Shown here in pieces: positions 58,901 through 60,119 of a stretch of 64,000 bases of DNA. Each line of letters starts with the position of its first letter. Position 1 is the first letter of the stretch. The translations under genes and the position numbers were made by a program. The DNA is taken from contig CM067373.1 of assembly GCA_034401795.1 (NCBI GenBank), forward strand, positions 38,613,669-38,677,668, given 5' to 3'. A model generated the notes under the pieces. The model searched no databases and was not told the DNA's origin. It saw nothing but the letters and a program-made list of their open reading frames with translations. This DNA is from Chaetoderma sp. LZ-2023a. Its lineage: Eukaryota; Mollusca; Caudofoveata; Chaetodermatida; Chaetodermatidae.

Positions 58901-59226
58901 TAACATCACAATTAAAACCCATATTATTACGGCGAGTCTTAGCTGTGAATCACATCACAATTAAGACATGTATGGACAGCTTCCATGCTTAGCGGATGAA
59001 GCATGTATGTGTGAATAGTAGTATTGCAGGATGCTATTAGTATTGGAGGATGAACACGGATATCCTAAATCTTAAATACATATGTTGTCTGCTTACTTTT
59101 CAGGATTATCTTCAGAGACGACAAGGGTATCCAGTGAAAATACGCTATCCCAGTGGTCTAGATAAAACACATCGCCGAAAAATAATGAGCTTCCTTACCG
59201 ATAATGGCTGGATTGGTGTAACGTAA
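6120..59226 (+). CDS. TADA2B: Transcriptional adaptor 2B (ADA2b), 13 exons, 5' incomplete
   Basis: ADA2b is known to bridge GCN5/PCAF to ADA3 and SGF29 in the SAGA histone acetyltransferase module in the nucleus. Spliced CDS: join(6120-6170, 7485-7541, 7806-7909, 27874-27946, 29184-29355, 34456-34535, 37017-37088, 44151-44218, 47401-47450, 50437-50471, 53576-53667, 56239-56301, 59104-59226). Every junction is GT-AG, phases match throughout, and there is no internal stop; 1040 nt gives about 345 residues. Recognisable ADA2b landmarks in order are the end of SANT (FFIQGNIGR), DHTCP followed by GGPLSPSL, LGYMPLRDDFEL, RERE..RIARDY, RFFENLQ, RIKELLRFRKNGLTKLE, and a C-terminal SWIRM-like domain from MPGYQMLSDRE to NGWIGVT and the stop. 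The human protein is about 420 aa, so the missing part is the ZZ finger and most of SANT, upstream of the window. Odd points: a ten-alanine run in exon 5, splice-site-associated minisatellites, and introns full of transposons. Recognition comes from remembered family features, not a search. Confidence 0.93.
6171..6500 (+). repeat. Minisatellite derived from the end of exon 1 and its splice donor
   Basis: Irregular 56-75-bp units repeat the exon 1 tail (AATGTTCTTCATTCAGGGAA, then ACATTGGTAGAG) together with the donor. Copies of the exon/donor boundary fall at 6171 (real, GTAAGT), 6239 (GTACGG), 6295 (GTAAGA), 6318 (GTAAGA), 6384 (GTACAT) and 6456 (GCAGGA, donor lost). Confidence 0.8.
6620..6950. 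repeat. Two tandem units of an interspersed repeat
   Basis: ATCTCAATAAAGC..., TTGTTCTATA..., CATCATTGCAT and TTTGCACCAAGAAT blocks occur twice here and once more at about 52690-52850. Unclassified. Confidence 0.5.
7485..7541 (+). CDS. TADA2B: TADA2B exon 2
   Basis: The acceptor is a T-rich tract ending CTAG at 7484; donor GTGAGC starts at 7542. With the split codon from exon 1 it reads ATFPLEISTKITDHTCPIG plus one nucleotide. DHTCP followed by GGPLSPSL across the next junction is a clear ADA2b signature. 57 nt, phase 1 in and phase 1 out. Confidence 0.92.
7806..7909 (+). CDS. TADA2B: TADA2B exon 3
   Basis: Acceptor TTACCAG ends at 7805 and donor GTGAGT starts at 7910. The exon completes a Gly codon and then encodes 34 residues that include PLSPSLSSPFPPVE and end LGYMPLRDDFEL, the linker after SANT in ADA2b. 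It ends in phase 0. The following intron is about 20 kb and carries the DIRS and P elements. Confidence 0.95.
7910..9300. other. 5' part of intron 3, no gene
   Basis: The only landmark is a G-rich stretch at about 8316-8346. No coding potential seen. Confidence 0.5.
9310..9810 (-). repeat. AGCTCACC-family repeat fragment, inverted
   Basis: The reverse complement matches the internal blocks of 1-1655: TTTTATGAAG..., AATTGTCAAAACGCTACTCA, CCGCTTGACAGATTGCAACC, TTGGCTGGA. Confidence 0.7.
10256..10445. repeat. TTAA hairpin MITE (family B), partial
   Basis: Starts CCTTTAATGGTCATGG. Carries the palindrome TACCAGTAGAATGACTGGCT / AGCCAGTCATTCCAGTGGTA and the CTTGGTCTGCAAA block. Confidence 0.7.
10933..11243 (+). 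repeat. MITE family A, right end lost
   Basis: GGATCCACTTTTAGCTATGC start, hairpin core and TAAATAGTAAAGACATACAA block. It breaks off at TGACATCATATAC exactly where a TTAACCCTTTAA family B end begins. Confidence 0.7.
11244..11700. repeat. TTAA hairpin MITE (family B) material
   Basis: The left end is TTAACCCTTTAACACTCATG. The palindrome at about 11525-11660 pairs CACTAGAATGATTGTCTCGA with CGAGCCGGTCATTCCAGTCG. The right end is unclear. Confidence 0.6.
11963..12000. repeat. Short perfect-type hairpin
   Basis: GAATAAACCAGCATGATTAT faces ATCGTGCTGGTTTATTC with almost no loop. Confidence 0.65.
12105..12315. repeat. Palindromic MITE (~210 bp)
   Basis: Left arm GAGACTGAGTGCTGGTAGTA...AAAATAGCATTCTATC...TGTGTTGGTAC pairs with right arm GTACCAACACA...GATAGAATGCTATTTTAT...TACCACCGCTCAGTCT. 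Confidence 0.7.
12501..13835. mobile_element. TTAA-flanked family B element carrying a further insert
   Basis: It lies between TTAA (12497-12500) and TTAA (13836-13839). Ends are ACCCTTTATGGTTATGCC and TTTACCATTAAAGGG. The left half of the family B hairpin is at about 12502-12650 and the right half at about 13755-13835. In between sits another block bounded by TACGCCCGC (12671) and GCGGGCGTA (13742). TTAA plus CCCTTT ends resemble piggyBac-type elements; no transposase is present. Confidence 0.7.
12735..13690. repeat. ~155-bp tandem repeat, about 5-6 units
   Basis: Units contain GGGAGATAACTC, GCGAATATG, GAGGATTTTGCCGAAA, AAATCATGACACTTCG, GTGTAGGTTCAAAACTCTTC and GAGATCTGGCCCGGACAAG. They lie inside the innermost nested insert. 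Confidence 0.75.
14152..14381. repeat. Long palindrome (~230 bp)
   Basis: Arms pair CATCAACACGGACAGTAGC, CACCACTGATCACCAGCATG, AGCAATATTATATAGGACCA with their complements on the right side. The loop region around 14255-14290 is itself inverted (GACTTGTATTGTT/AACAATACAAGTC). Confidence 0.8.
14544..14736 (+). repeat. DIRS left inverted terminal repeat
   Basis: The reverse complement matches 21348-21535. It includes GGTGCCCCTACTGGGCAGGG and GCGCATGCGCAGACTAGCAC. The outermost ~160 bp look almost identical between the two sides. Confidence 0.9.
15562..17691 (+). CDS. DIRS ORF1, GAG-like protein
   Basis: A 709-codon ORF. Near the N-terminus is a Cys/His-rich block, CASCGRFMHVKFWPHLCYRC followed by a C..C pair, resembling the zinc-knuckle-like region I associate with ORF1 of animal DIRS elements. 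Next comes a lysine-rich stretch (EEEKKKKRKRE) and a long Ser/Pro/Gly-rich middle. The tail is rich in Arg, Gly and Pro (RGARGAGRVARGSGRGYRS) and likely binds nucleic acid. It stops at TGA 17689-17691. ORF2 overlaps its end. Candidate splice acceptors inside (near 15629 and 15780) leave the true N-terminus open. Assignment as GAG is by position and composition. Confidence 0.75.
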   Translation: MSWIEFLSLTSCSYSLSFALFQGPGCASCGRFMHVKFWPHLCYRCSPCGPLINCDICKHWGGELMSEFLCCLQATDKVVEEEKKKKRKREVVSRKGKGKVSSAVDMETFRTEMLGEMKRTIKDLVPGLLRGMLPGPDPLLSSSSASEQVIPASGSIFLSPLPLSDDSEVAPLEGAFHGPGSRLIAAPIGDRGRLSLEPAGCLSVQGYPHAAVASTSYGTVPGQPGLALFADPGSNLSDQGDEDYLLGSPSDDVDMDEDVCAPLAGNTGAFFHGITHPGVRSAVQVVAQGAADGQRYRIPRLAESVAGAGRARGRAIYTPRSTAVPAPGQTSDILMPVLSGPHVFPGLPGVSAYPPSSSTACAQEEDEGPRLVERSQFATEEDWYDACQWLVSVRPDLPVEQSASHRVHTPWLAGKPTANAMPSLPLAEHVVDMFKAAEASINTSGRLAKAPREVARRCRIVPLDYQRYGVVPKPSVDDRAALGEDTRPGSRSDAGVLCANALRSANTALRDAEESGRASIAALSHVSQLLQGVVTASASRQPGPLAVQRTIQDGINLALDCMTRAVTRSVRARRTFALDNLCPSQDLYNRLLRTPMTGPGLFGGEGCRHLQETVTLVNNQRALREQFEVLRRANVRAAAPAYRPLQARGGAGQVRGQPPSQRRPRPRAIRPAVRGAQAPQPPSARQPPVHRGARGAGRVARGSGRGYRS
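17636..19822 (+). CDS. DIRS ORF2, reverse transcriptase/RNase H polyprotein
   Basis: 728 codons, overlapping ORF1 by 56 nt in a different frame. RT spans about residues 135-300: LVTKRTGGWRPILNLKPLN, DLKDAYFHIPIH, LPFGISTAPRVFT, and the catalytic box YIDDW at about 252-256. RNase H spans about 413-532: TVYTDAS (D419), LLELRA (E451), IRSDNS (D476), LLADSLSRR (D527). The C-terminal part (PNIDLFATKKN, ...QVLLIAPDWPSRSWY) is the domain that follows RNase H in DIRS elements, sometimes described as methyltransferase-related; I see no diagnostic methylase motif. The real start could be one of several later ATGs (for example 17730). It copies the element RNA into DNA. Confidence 0.93.
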   Translation: MHAGRGGSREDLGVVIVPDRALTAVRTTPVCMATETVPLLHALCPPRSLGGPVGGRLADHMQEWERLTQDRLVLRWLSVGYHPEWMTGPLSRLSLVPVWTPVPRDPDQRLCIEEEINSLIQKGAIQPAQRCPGFYSTLFLVTKRTGGWRPILNLKPLNKFIETPSFKMETVRSVLAGLERGMWTASIDLKDAYFHIPIHRSFCRFLRFAFQGRQWEFRVLPFGISTAPRVFTHVVLAITAYLRRRSIAVHTYIDDWLLKAHTRESLSANLEIVLKILTDLGWMINFPKSELTPSQKFVYLGMFFDLETGYVYPTQERVQILISLIQSVCDSRHVLARVYLRMLGLMVSLEPVIPQAALRRRPIQLFLMTQWTQSTGSLDSNVSVLAPLIHHLQWWLNTENLLPGVLLTPPHPQVTVYTDASMEGWGACLEESTISGLWDLEQSQEHINLLELRAVVLGLEHFLQKVQGKIVLIRSDNSTVVTYINRQGGTKSPSLCMMTWKLLCWCLDHQITLKAVHIPGRLNLLADSLSRRMSVLPTEWQLNQCVADRLFDHWGKPNIDLFATKKNAKMTTYVSPIPDPSAFATDALAISWGRMYAYAFPPAILIPKILQKIRQEECQVLLIAPDWPSRSWYTDLLDLLVCNPVPLPLMDDIIFQGKALHNNPSMFRLTAWMLSRNLELRRAFLSKQPCLWPKPGGGQPPEHIIIKSTDLQNGAQKDVLIQWIHLFK
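19621..20661 (+). CDS. DIRS ORF3, tyrosine recombinase
   Basis: Its frame is -1 to ORF2 and overlaps the ORF2 end. It inserts the circular DNA copy by site-specific strand exchange. Visible parts: an N-terminal SAM-like domain (EGFSEQAAMFMAKARRGST...NRFAEWCSKR...SIAGYKSAL), then the catalytic residues R in AASARRRGEIHALS, H-x-x-R in HSVRG, and the Tyr in SSFTDHYLRD near the end. The frame is stop-free upstream all the way to 17692, so the start is uncertain; homology begins near 19650. AATAAA overlaps the stop codon (20657-20662). Translation may use -1 frameshifting or an internal start. Confidence 0.92.
   Translation, partial: QSVNVQIDCVDVVKESRIKEGFSEQAAMFMAKARRGSTSRAYNYKINRFAEWCSKRCIDPMDSSIQVVADFLCHLYDAYSLKPNSIAGYKSALMSVIPCLAKRGSDEVNTLNVLIKGMGNLRPRNPPVIPSWSLSLVLQVLGDKPFEPLSSISMKLLTLKTVFLIAAASARRRGEIHALSAEDDRFVVSGEGLKLLPRINFLAKNQSLKYPGQPIILPALTRYDPNSKAWCPVRALRRYKQRTAAWRTDQSALWLSYIEPHGRASKDTISRWIVECIQFCHESATGKQVDVAKAHSVRGVVTSTALFNGVPVDDIMSVAQWHCESSFTDHYLRDTSNPLALSVLKK
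20662..21191 (+). other. DIRS 3' non-coding region
   Basis: Non-coding, with a G-rich run near 20998-21011. It lies between ORF3 and the internal complementary region. Confidence 0.6.
21192..21289 (+). repeat. DIRS internal complementary region (ICR)
   Basis: The first half (GTAAGTATACTCTTGAAGTG) is complementary to the extreme left end at 14529-14570. The second half (AAACGAAATCTAGGATTTCT through GAGTTGATACTT) is complementary to the extreme right end at 21520-21579. The two halves meet at the shared TTTCA. In DIRS elements this region templates joining of the ends into a circle. Confidence 0.92.
21348..21535 (+). repeat. DIRS right inverted terminal repeat
   Basis: Complement of 14544-14736. 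The unique outer right tail continues to 21579. Confidence 0.9.
21680..21871. repeat. TTAA hairpin MITE (family B)
   Basis: CCCTTTACTGTCC left end, AGCCAGTCATTCCAGTGATA arm, and right end CCATTAAAGGGTTAA. A second half-copy follows to about 21995. Confidence 0.7.
22043..22267. repeat. TTAA hairpin MITE (family B), degenerate
   Basis: CCTTTAATCCTAAAATTGG start, AAAATGTCCGTTTGCAG block, and right end GTGTTAAAGGGTCAA. Confidence 0.65.
22850..22985. repeat. Family B MITE fragment inside the P element
   Basis: GAATGTCCGTTTGTAGGCCA faces CAGCTTACAAATGGACATTC across about 120 bp. Confidence 0.6.
23634..23790. repeat. CA-rich simple repeat
   Basis: Mixed CA/CATG/CACG repeats. They break no host exon and keep a frame open by chance. 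Confidence 0.7.
23977..24560. repeat. Two to three family B MITE copies in tandem within the P-element intron
   Basis: Left end near TTAACCATTTAATGGTTAAG. Palindromes at 24070-24140 and 24190-24250. Right ends AAGGGGTTAATGG at about 24317 and a further copy to about 24550. Confidence 0.7.
25056..27873. other. 3' part of intron 3
   Basis: Mostly unassigned. It holds a family A hairpin core at 25607-25690 (AACTAATTTGACTGAAAG / CAGTCAAATTGCTTTC), an ATATAT run at 25907, and a poly-G tract (listed separately). No gene seen. Confidence 0.55.
27537..27570 (+). repeat. Poly-G tract (22 consecutive G) with G-rich tail
   Basis: Twenty-two Gs at 27537-27558 followed by TGGTGGGGGGTG, about 300 bp before exon 4. 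It could form G-quadruplex DNA or RNA. The exact length may be a sequencing or assembly estimate. Confidence 0.85.
27874..27946 (+). CDS. TADA2B: TADA2B exon 4
   Basis: Acceptor ATTTTCAG ends at 27873 and donor GTAATA starts at 27947. It encodes ECENEVEALISSLSSDD followed by NDAELDI and one nucleotide, matching the acidic 'DAE.LIS.LS' stretch that follows RDDFE/Y in ADA2b. A minisatellite starts about 38 bp into the next intron. Confidence 0.92.
27985..28310. repeat. Minisatellite of mixed ~24-28-bp units near the exon 4 donor
   Basis: Units such as AATGTTGCAAACACTC and CTTCATACCAACGTTACAAA. A block of about 110 bp is repeated almost exactly (around 28048-28156 and 28163-28270). It starts about 38 bp after the donor. 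Confidence 0.8.
28352..28786 (+). repeat. MITE family A copy
   Basis: Starts AATGGACATTTCTTGTTTTA and ends AAACTGGAAAGGTCCA, with the hairpin half-core and TGACATCATTGATTATGATG at the right. A short stretch of the neighbouring minisatellite lies inside it (about 28465-28550). Confidence 0.75.
28936..28985. repeat. (TA)n microsatellite
   Basis: About 25 TA units in intron 4. Confidence 0.95.
29015..29095. repeat. Half of a family B MITE
   Basis: CTTGGCCTGTAAATGGACAT and AAGGCTGGTTTGAGCC blocks. Only one arm is present. Confidence 0.55.
29184..29355 (+). CDS. TADA2B: TADA2B exon 5, with a 10-Ala tract
   Basis: Acceptor TTTGCAG ends at 29183 and donor GTAAGA starts at 29356. The exon encodes AVKLSQVDNYRMKLRERE then KRKRIARDYGLI, matching the basic helix 'LRERQRRK.IARDY' of ADA2b. 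It continues with ten consecutive alanines from mixed GCN codons (29273-29302) and a lysine-rich stretch GNKLKPPQPKRKFAKDEK. The vertebrate protein has no comparable alanine run here as far as I recall. It ends in phase 2. Confidence 0.95.
29390..31470. repeat. ~52-bp minisatellite, about 2.1 kb, with an exact 240-bp higher-order duplication
   Basis: Unit: GGGAATAACAGTAGACATCC, CTGGGTAGGTGGGGACTAGA, CCTTCCACATCA. It starts about 40 bp after the exon 5 donor. The 240 bp at 30841-31080 and 31081-31320 are identical base for base. Each unit carries GGGTAGGT, a donor-like string. Confidence 0.95.
31480..34280. other. Middle of intron 5, nothing recognised
   Basis: No ORF or TIR pair that I can support. 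A G-rich patch lies at 32708-32770. Confidence 0.5.
34295..34400. repeat. Inverted repeat hairpin
   Basis: AAGACCAACTTTATTATTTT and CGCATCTTCATCA face TGATGAAGCGTGTGTC and AAAAAAAGTTAGTCTT. Confidence 0.6.
34456..34535 (+). CDS. TADA2B: TADA2B exon 6
   Basis: The pyrimidine-rich acceptor TTTTTCCAG ends at 34455; donor GTATGT starts at 34536. It reads EFQEKMRTFTQFQSS then AEHDRFFENLQ, matching the 'LY.F.S..EFD.FFENMHKE' helix of ADA2 proteins. Phase 2 in, phase 1 out. Confidence 0.94.
34632..34857. repeat. TTAA hairpin MITE (family B)
   Basis: Left TTAACTCTTTAACCATTAAA, palindrome CACTGTAATGAGTGATTC / GAGCCAGTCATTGCAGTC, right end GAGTGTTAAAGGATTAAG. It lies about 95 bp after the exon 6 donor. 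Confidence 0.75.
35322..35665 (+). repeat. MITE family A copy
   Basis: GGAATCCAGTTTTAGCTATG start and GAAACTGGATTCC end, so the TIR variant differs from the GGTCC-type copies. GATTATGATGTC blocks at right. Confidence 0.75.
35670..37016. other. 3' half of intron 6
   Basis: No gene recognised. A tight hairpin lies at 36885-36911 (GCGATGGCTTCG / CGAAGCCATCGC). The ORFs around 36150-36860 show no family features. Confidence 0.5.
37017..37088 (+). CDS. TADA2B: TADA2B exon 7
   Basis: Acceptor TTTGCAG ends at 37016 and donor GTAAGC starts at 37089. It encodes KEKDVKSRIKELLRFRK then NGLTKLE, the conserved 'RI.ELQ.YR.NGIT..EE' helix. A tandem duplication places a second donor (GTAAAC) at 37131. Using it would extend the exon by 42 nt, in frame and stop-free, adding 14 residues. 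Confidence 0.94.
37056..37147 (+). repeat. Tandem duplication of the exon 7 end and donor
   Basis: GAAAAATGGCCTGACTAAAC followed by TTGAAG|GTAAGC is repeated as GAAAAAATGGCTGTGCCAAAC then TTGAAG|GTAAAC, about 42 bp apart. Confidence 0.85.
37957..38830 (+). repeat. AGCTCACC-family repeat, 5' end present
   Basis: Starts TTAGCTCACCGGGCCAAGTG, then AGCTTATGCCATAGAGGC. Internal blocks match 1-1655. It is cut off where the decayed DIRS copy begins. Confidence 0.75.
38845..41663 (+). pseudogene. Decayed, 5'-truncated DIRS retrotransposon
   Basis: Homologous to the intact DIRS from mid-RT onward. It begins at the segment equivalent to about 18315 and has internal deletions equivalent to about 18385-18640 and 19050-19320. 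RNase H and recombinase remnants (39000-40770) contain many stops and a ~150-bp insertion at about 39850-40010. AATAAA after the recombinase end is kept. The right ITR (about 41480-41635) and ICR remain; the left ITR and GAG are missing. It belongs to a diverged relative, not a recent duplicate. Confidence 0.88.
41302..41403 (+). repeat. ICR of the decayed DIRS copy
   Basis: 58 consecutive bases (41327-41384) are identical to 21214-21271 of the intact element, while the flanking bases differ. Confidence 0.9.
41715..41999 (-). repeat. MITE family A copy, inverted
   Basis: Starts AATTCACCTTTCCAG, ends GGCTAAAAATGGAAAGGTCC, with GGTGTGGGTGGAGCTTAGCT inside. The hairpin core is shortened. Confidence 0.75.
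42326..43501 (+). repeat. AGCTCACC-family repeat, both ends
   Basis: From TTAGCTCACCATAGCGACCG (with GTCCGTCCGTCCGTC following) to CAGGTGAGCGATACAGGCCC then GGGCCTCTTGTTA. Internally GGCCATCTTGGAT and TTGGCAGGAAGCATCC recur, so it is made of about two related halves. The 5' and 3' ends share GGTGAGC in inverted orientation. Confidence 0.8.
44151..44218 (+). CDS. TADA2B: TADA2B exon 8
   Basis: Acceptor TTTTCCCCAG ends at 44150 and donor GTGAGT starts at 44219. It reads EIEEFEDDKYCRERKRG then AIKKKT, equivalent to the 'AEYE..RHKREKRK' basic segment of ADA2b. It ends in phase 0. A 47-bp minisatellite begins within about 20 bp of the donor. Confidence 0.9.
44226..45508. repeat. 47-bp minisatellite next to the exon 8 donor
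   Basis: Unit: GAGCGGTCAGTTCTATGTCC, CTCTAAATAGAGGATGGTGT, GTAATAA; about 26 units. Each unit has the perfect small palindrome CCTCTAAATAGAGG. The first unit begins within about 20 bp of the donor at 44219. Confidence 0.92.
45510..46910. other. Middle of intron 8, nothing firm
   Basis: 46190-46450 has a GTCTCTGTCTATGTATCTCT stretch and a short ORF with no family signature. Left unassigned. Confidence 0.45.
46915..47125. repeat. TTAA-type hairpin MITE (family B)
   Basis: Arms GTCCATTTGTAGGCCAAGAG...CACTGGAGTGACTGGCTCGA pair with CGAGCCAGACATTCCAGTGG...GGCTTACAAATGGACATTA. Confidence 0.75.
47401..47450 (+). CDS. TADA2B: TADA2B exon 9 (small, variable linker)
   Basis: Acceptor TTTATCTAG ends at 47400 and donor GTAAGT starts at 47451. 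The 50-nt exon encodes GSVLLAKRTSMVSKKA plus two nucleotides. It lies in the variable linker between the basic helix and SWIRM, so it is supported mainly by splice signals and phase: phase 0 in, phase 2 out, fitting both neighbours. Confidence 0.75.
47611..48740 (+). repeat. AGCTCACC-family repeat, 3' end decayed
   Basis: Starts TTTAGCTCACCTGGCCTGAA and CCAAGTGGGCTTATGCCGTG. TATTTGGCAGGAAG and GCCATCTTGGAT blocks match 42326-43501. Confidence 0.75.
48900..50432. repeat. ~50-bp minisatellite in front of exon 10, split by a retrotransposon fragment
   Basis: Units GTGTATTGTGTCATGTATAT, GTCTGGTTTCATGTCCGGTA, ATTAGC at 48950-49030 and 50200-50410. The last partial unit runs into the exon 10 acceptor. 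The first copy (48905-48945) resembles the exon 10 acceptor and start. Confidence 0.8.
49080..50190 (-). pseudogene. Non-LTR retrotransposon reverse transcriptase fragment (CR1/jockey-like)
   Basis: Read on the - strand: IYIDLMKAFDTVPHHRLL, TSGIPQSSVLGPILFVIY, then FANDTKLYR in place of FADD, then LQRWIDTWLLRFHQNKCK, then MDLIRRSFTYL and LFKVLVRPHIE, and near the end LWNGLPTALINVKT. It is the second half of an RT with stops, frameshifts and a D-to-N change in the catalytic box. It interrupts the minisatellite. Confidence 0.85.
50437..50471 (+). CDS. TADA2B: TADA2B exon 10 (micro-exon in linker)
   Basis: Acceptor CTCTTCAG ends at 50436 and donor GTAAAT starts at 50472. The 35-nt exon completes a Glu codon, then EKLDIVIAPEA and one nucleotide. 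It is supported by phase continuity (2 in, 1 out) rather than conserved sequence. The acceptor sits at the end of a minisatellite, and a decayed copy of this exon start is seen at about 48905-48945. Confidence 0.75.
50838..52590 (-). repeat. MITE family A copy, inverted, split by a hAT element
   Basis: The left part ends ...GGTTAATAGTCTGACATA. The right part resumes CTGACACATGAATTGTATGT, then the hairpin core and GGGCGGGGCATGGCTAAATC, ending GGAATGGTCCAT. Confidence 0.8.
50955..52348. mobile_element. Non-autonomous hAT-like transposon
   Basis: TIRs TAGGGTTGCACGATTATTC and the complement of ATCGTGCAACCCTA. Flanked by CTGACATA (50947-50954) and CTGACACA (52349-52356), an 8-bp duplication with one difference. 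Subterminal ATCGCGATCA and ATAATCG repeats occur. No transposase ORF. 1.39 kb. Confidence 0.82.
52690..52850. repeat. Copy of the repeat at 6620-6950
   Basis: CCGATCTCAATAAAACTTTG, TTTTTCTATGCCATTATT and GGCACCAAGAGTTAA blocks. Confidence 0.5.
52930..53560. repeat. ~21-bp pyrimidine-rich minisatellite ending at the exon 11 acceptor
   Basis: Unit TTGCTATCTGTCCCATACTG with variants, about 29 units. Period 21 keeps all three forward frames open (ORFs of 119-135 codons), which are artefacts. Confidence 0.92.
53576..53667 (+). CDS. TADA2B: TADA2B exon 11 (start of SWIRM-like domain)
   Basis: Acceptor TTTCTGTAG ends at 53575 and donor GTAGGC starts at 53668. It encodes ADVKDDIVDMEEARELSA then MPGYQMLSDRERK, matching 'LPGFELLSDREK' at the start of the ADA2b SWIRM-like domain. 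The intron in front is a ~21-bp minisatellite that runs almost to the acceptor. A MITE starts about 10 bp after the donor. Confidence 0.95.
53677..54021 (-). repeat. MITE family A copy, inverted
   Basis: Starts AATTCACCTTTTCAG only ten bases after the exon 11 donor. Contains TGACGTCATATTAATGTC and the hairpin half-core. Ends GCTAAAAATGGAAAGG. Confidence 0.78.
54290..55262 (+). pseudogene. Penelope-like element reverse transcriptase fragment
   Basis: In shifting frames: FYRLKKIHKTNISLRPIISS, then HHIENKKDFASKI, VVSFDMSLLFTRIPVDKAI, then QIRGVSMGSSVSPVTS and EIEEDDQIAFLDV. These match the order of Penelope-like RT motifs (LPKIHK..RPIVSS, VSFDV.SLFT.IP, G..MGSP.SP, PFLD). Several frameshifts and stops. 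The upstream GTTTGAGTGTAGCTTTCATG is shared with the inverted repeat at 63263-63606. Confidence 0.8.
55265..56035. repeat. ~30-bp minisatellite
   Basis: Unit AACATCAAAACCTACCAGCC plus ATAGTTCAAC, about 25 units. It begins right after the Penelope-like fragment. Confidence 0.9.
56239..56301 (+). CDS. TADA2B: TADA2B exon 12 (SWIRM-like)
   Basis: Acceptor TATTTCAG ends at 56238 and donor GTAAGT starts at 56302. It encodes LCSSIGMTPANYITIKTCIIK, matching 'LCSSL.LSPARYVTVKTIIIK' of ADA2b. Phase 0 on both sides, 63 nt. The 3' end of the exon is the source of a minisatellite in the next intron. Confidence 0.95.
56319..56704 (+). repeat. MITE family A, best-preserved copy
   Basis: TIRs TGGACCTTTCCAGTTT and AAACTGGAAAGGTCCA. 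The central hairpin pairs AATATTTTGAAAATAACCTG and GGTGCTGTTGCTG with CAGCAACAGCGCC and CAGTCAAATTAGTTTCAAAA. The right part carries TGACGTCATTGATTATGACA and TGATGTCAT. It has inserted into the exon 12-derived array: CACAAT before and ATTAAG after suggest an AT target duplication. Confidence 0.85.
56705..57218 (+). repeat. 44-bp minisatellite derived from the end of exon 12 and its donor
   Basis: Unit ACAATTAAGACCTGTATTAT, CAAG, CTGAGTCTTACATGCTTATT. The first part copies the exon 12 tail (ACAATTAAGACATGTATTAT, then CAAG) and the rest copies the start of the intron. In most units the donor GT has become CT. Units near 56721 and 56758 still have GTGAGT. The array resumes at 58816. Confidence 0.85.
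57219..58815 (+). repeat. AGCTCACC-family repeat, both ends, inserted into the minisatellite
   Basis: Starts GAACTCACCTGGCCGGAATG, CCAAGTGAGCTTATGCCATG. Ends CCAGGTGAGCGATACAGGCC, then GGGCCTCTTGTT. Minisatellite units flank it on both sides, so the boundaries are good to a few bases. A family A-type hairpin lies inside at about 58430-58530. Confidence 0.82.
58816..58960 (+). repeat. Remainder of the exon 12-derived minisatellite
   Basis: ACAATTAAGACCTGTATTAT, CAAG units continue after the inserted repeat. Confidence 0.8.
59104..59226 (+). CDS. TADA2B: TADA2B terminal coding exon
   Basis: The acceptor CTTTTCAG ends at 59103. It encodes 40 residues, starting DYLQRRQGYPVKIRY and ending SFLTDNGWIGVT, then TAA at 59224-59226. 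Compare 'DHLQKRQGIPSKSR...ILNFLTESGWI' in ADA2b. This is the natural C-terminus. I did not find a convincing nearby poly(A) signal, so the 3'UTR end is unknown. Confidence 0.95.
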   Translation, partial: DYLQRRQGYPVKIRYPSGLDKTHRRKIMSFLTDNGWIGVT

Positions 59227-59725
59227 CGGTTAATATTCGGAAAGCTATGATGATTCCAATCTACCCATCCTGTGTGACACTGAAACTCTTCTCTATGAAT
59301 TTCAAAGCAGCCATGCAGGATGTAAGCAGCTGAATATTTTGAGACCTATGTGACTAAATGCTGGTGCTCAAAAGAAGCAGCTTCTAGTCAATTTAGTTTT
59401 GGAATATTTAACAGAATATTTTGTACATCATAAAGACATTCTCTCGATGCTCCCAACTGTTTGATTCAGAGTTATGCCCAGCTCTGGCAGTATGCCAAAA
59501 CTCTTAATGTGTAAGTGTTAGTGTGAGCCTAGTTGGCTGATAATATAGACAATAGTAAGGCTCGGCCATTGTTAGTGTTTTTAGGTCATACTATGCGTGT
59601 CACATTTTCAATGCCAAAGATATTTAAGTTATCTAAACTGGCTCATTTATATTTGTGTCTTTACTGCTACATACAAATTAATGATGTTAATAGTAAGTTT
59701 ACTTTCCATACCAGCATGACACATA
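59227..59725. other. 3' flank or 3'UTR of TADA2B
   Basis: Begins directly after the stop codon. A family A-type hairpin core is at 59330-59415 (GCTGAATATTTTGAGACC side against TTTGGAATATTTAACAG). The ORF at 59533 has no recognisable family. Confidence 0.5.
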
Positions 59726-60115
59726 TGGAGGTGCGGAATAACGTGATACCAGTGGAGTCGCATGATGCCCGTAGAGTAGTGGAATAGCGTGATACCAATG
59801 AAGGAGTGGAATAGATTAATACCAGTGGAATAGTCTGATACAGCTGAGTAGCGGAATAATGTGATAACCGCGGGATAACGTGATACCAATGGATTAGCGG
59901 AATAACGTGATACTAATGGAGTAGTGTGATACCCGTGGGGTAGTGGAACAACGTAATGTCAGTGGAGTAGTGGAATAACGTGATATCAGTGGAGTAGTGG
60001 AATAACGTGATATCAGTGGAGTAGTGGAATAACGTGATACCAATGGAGTAGCGTGATACCCGTGGAGTAGCGGAATAACGTGGTACCAGCGGAATAACAT
60101 GATACCAGTGAAGTA
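59726..60115. repeat. ~27-bp minisatellite
   Basis: Unit GGAATAACGTGATACCAGTG plus GAGTAGT, about 14 units, some broken. Confidence 0.88.
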
Positions 60116-60119
60116 GTAG

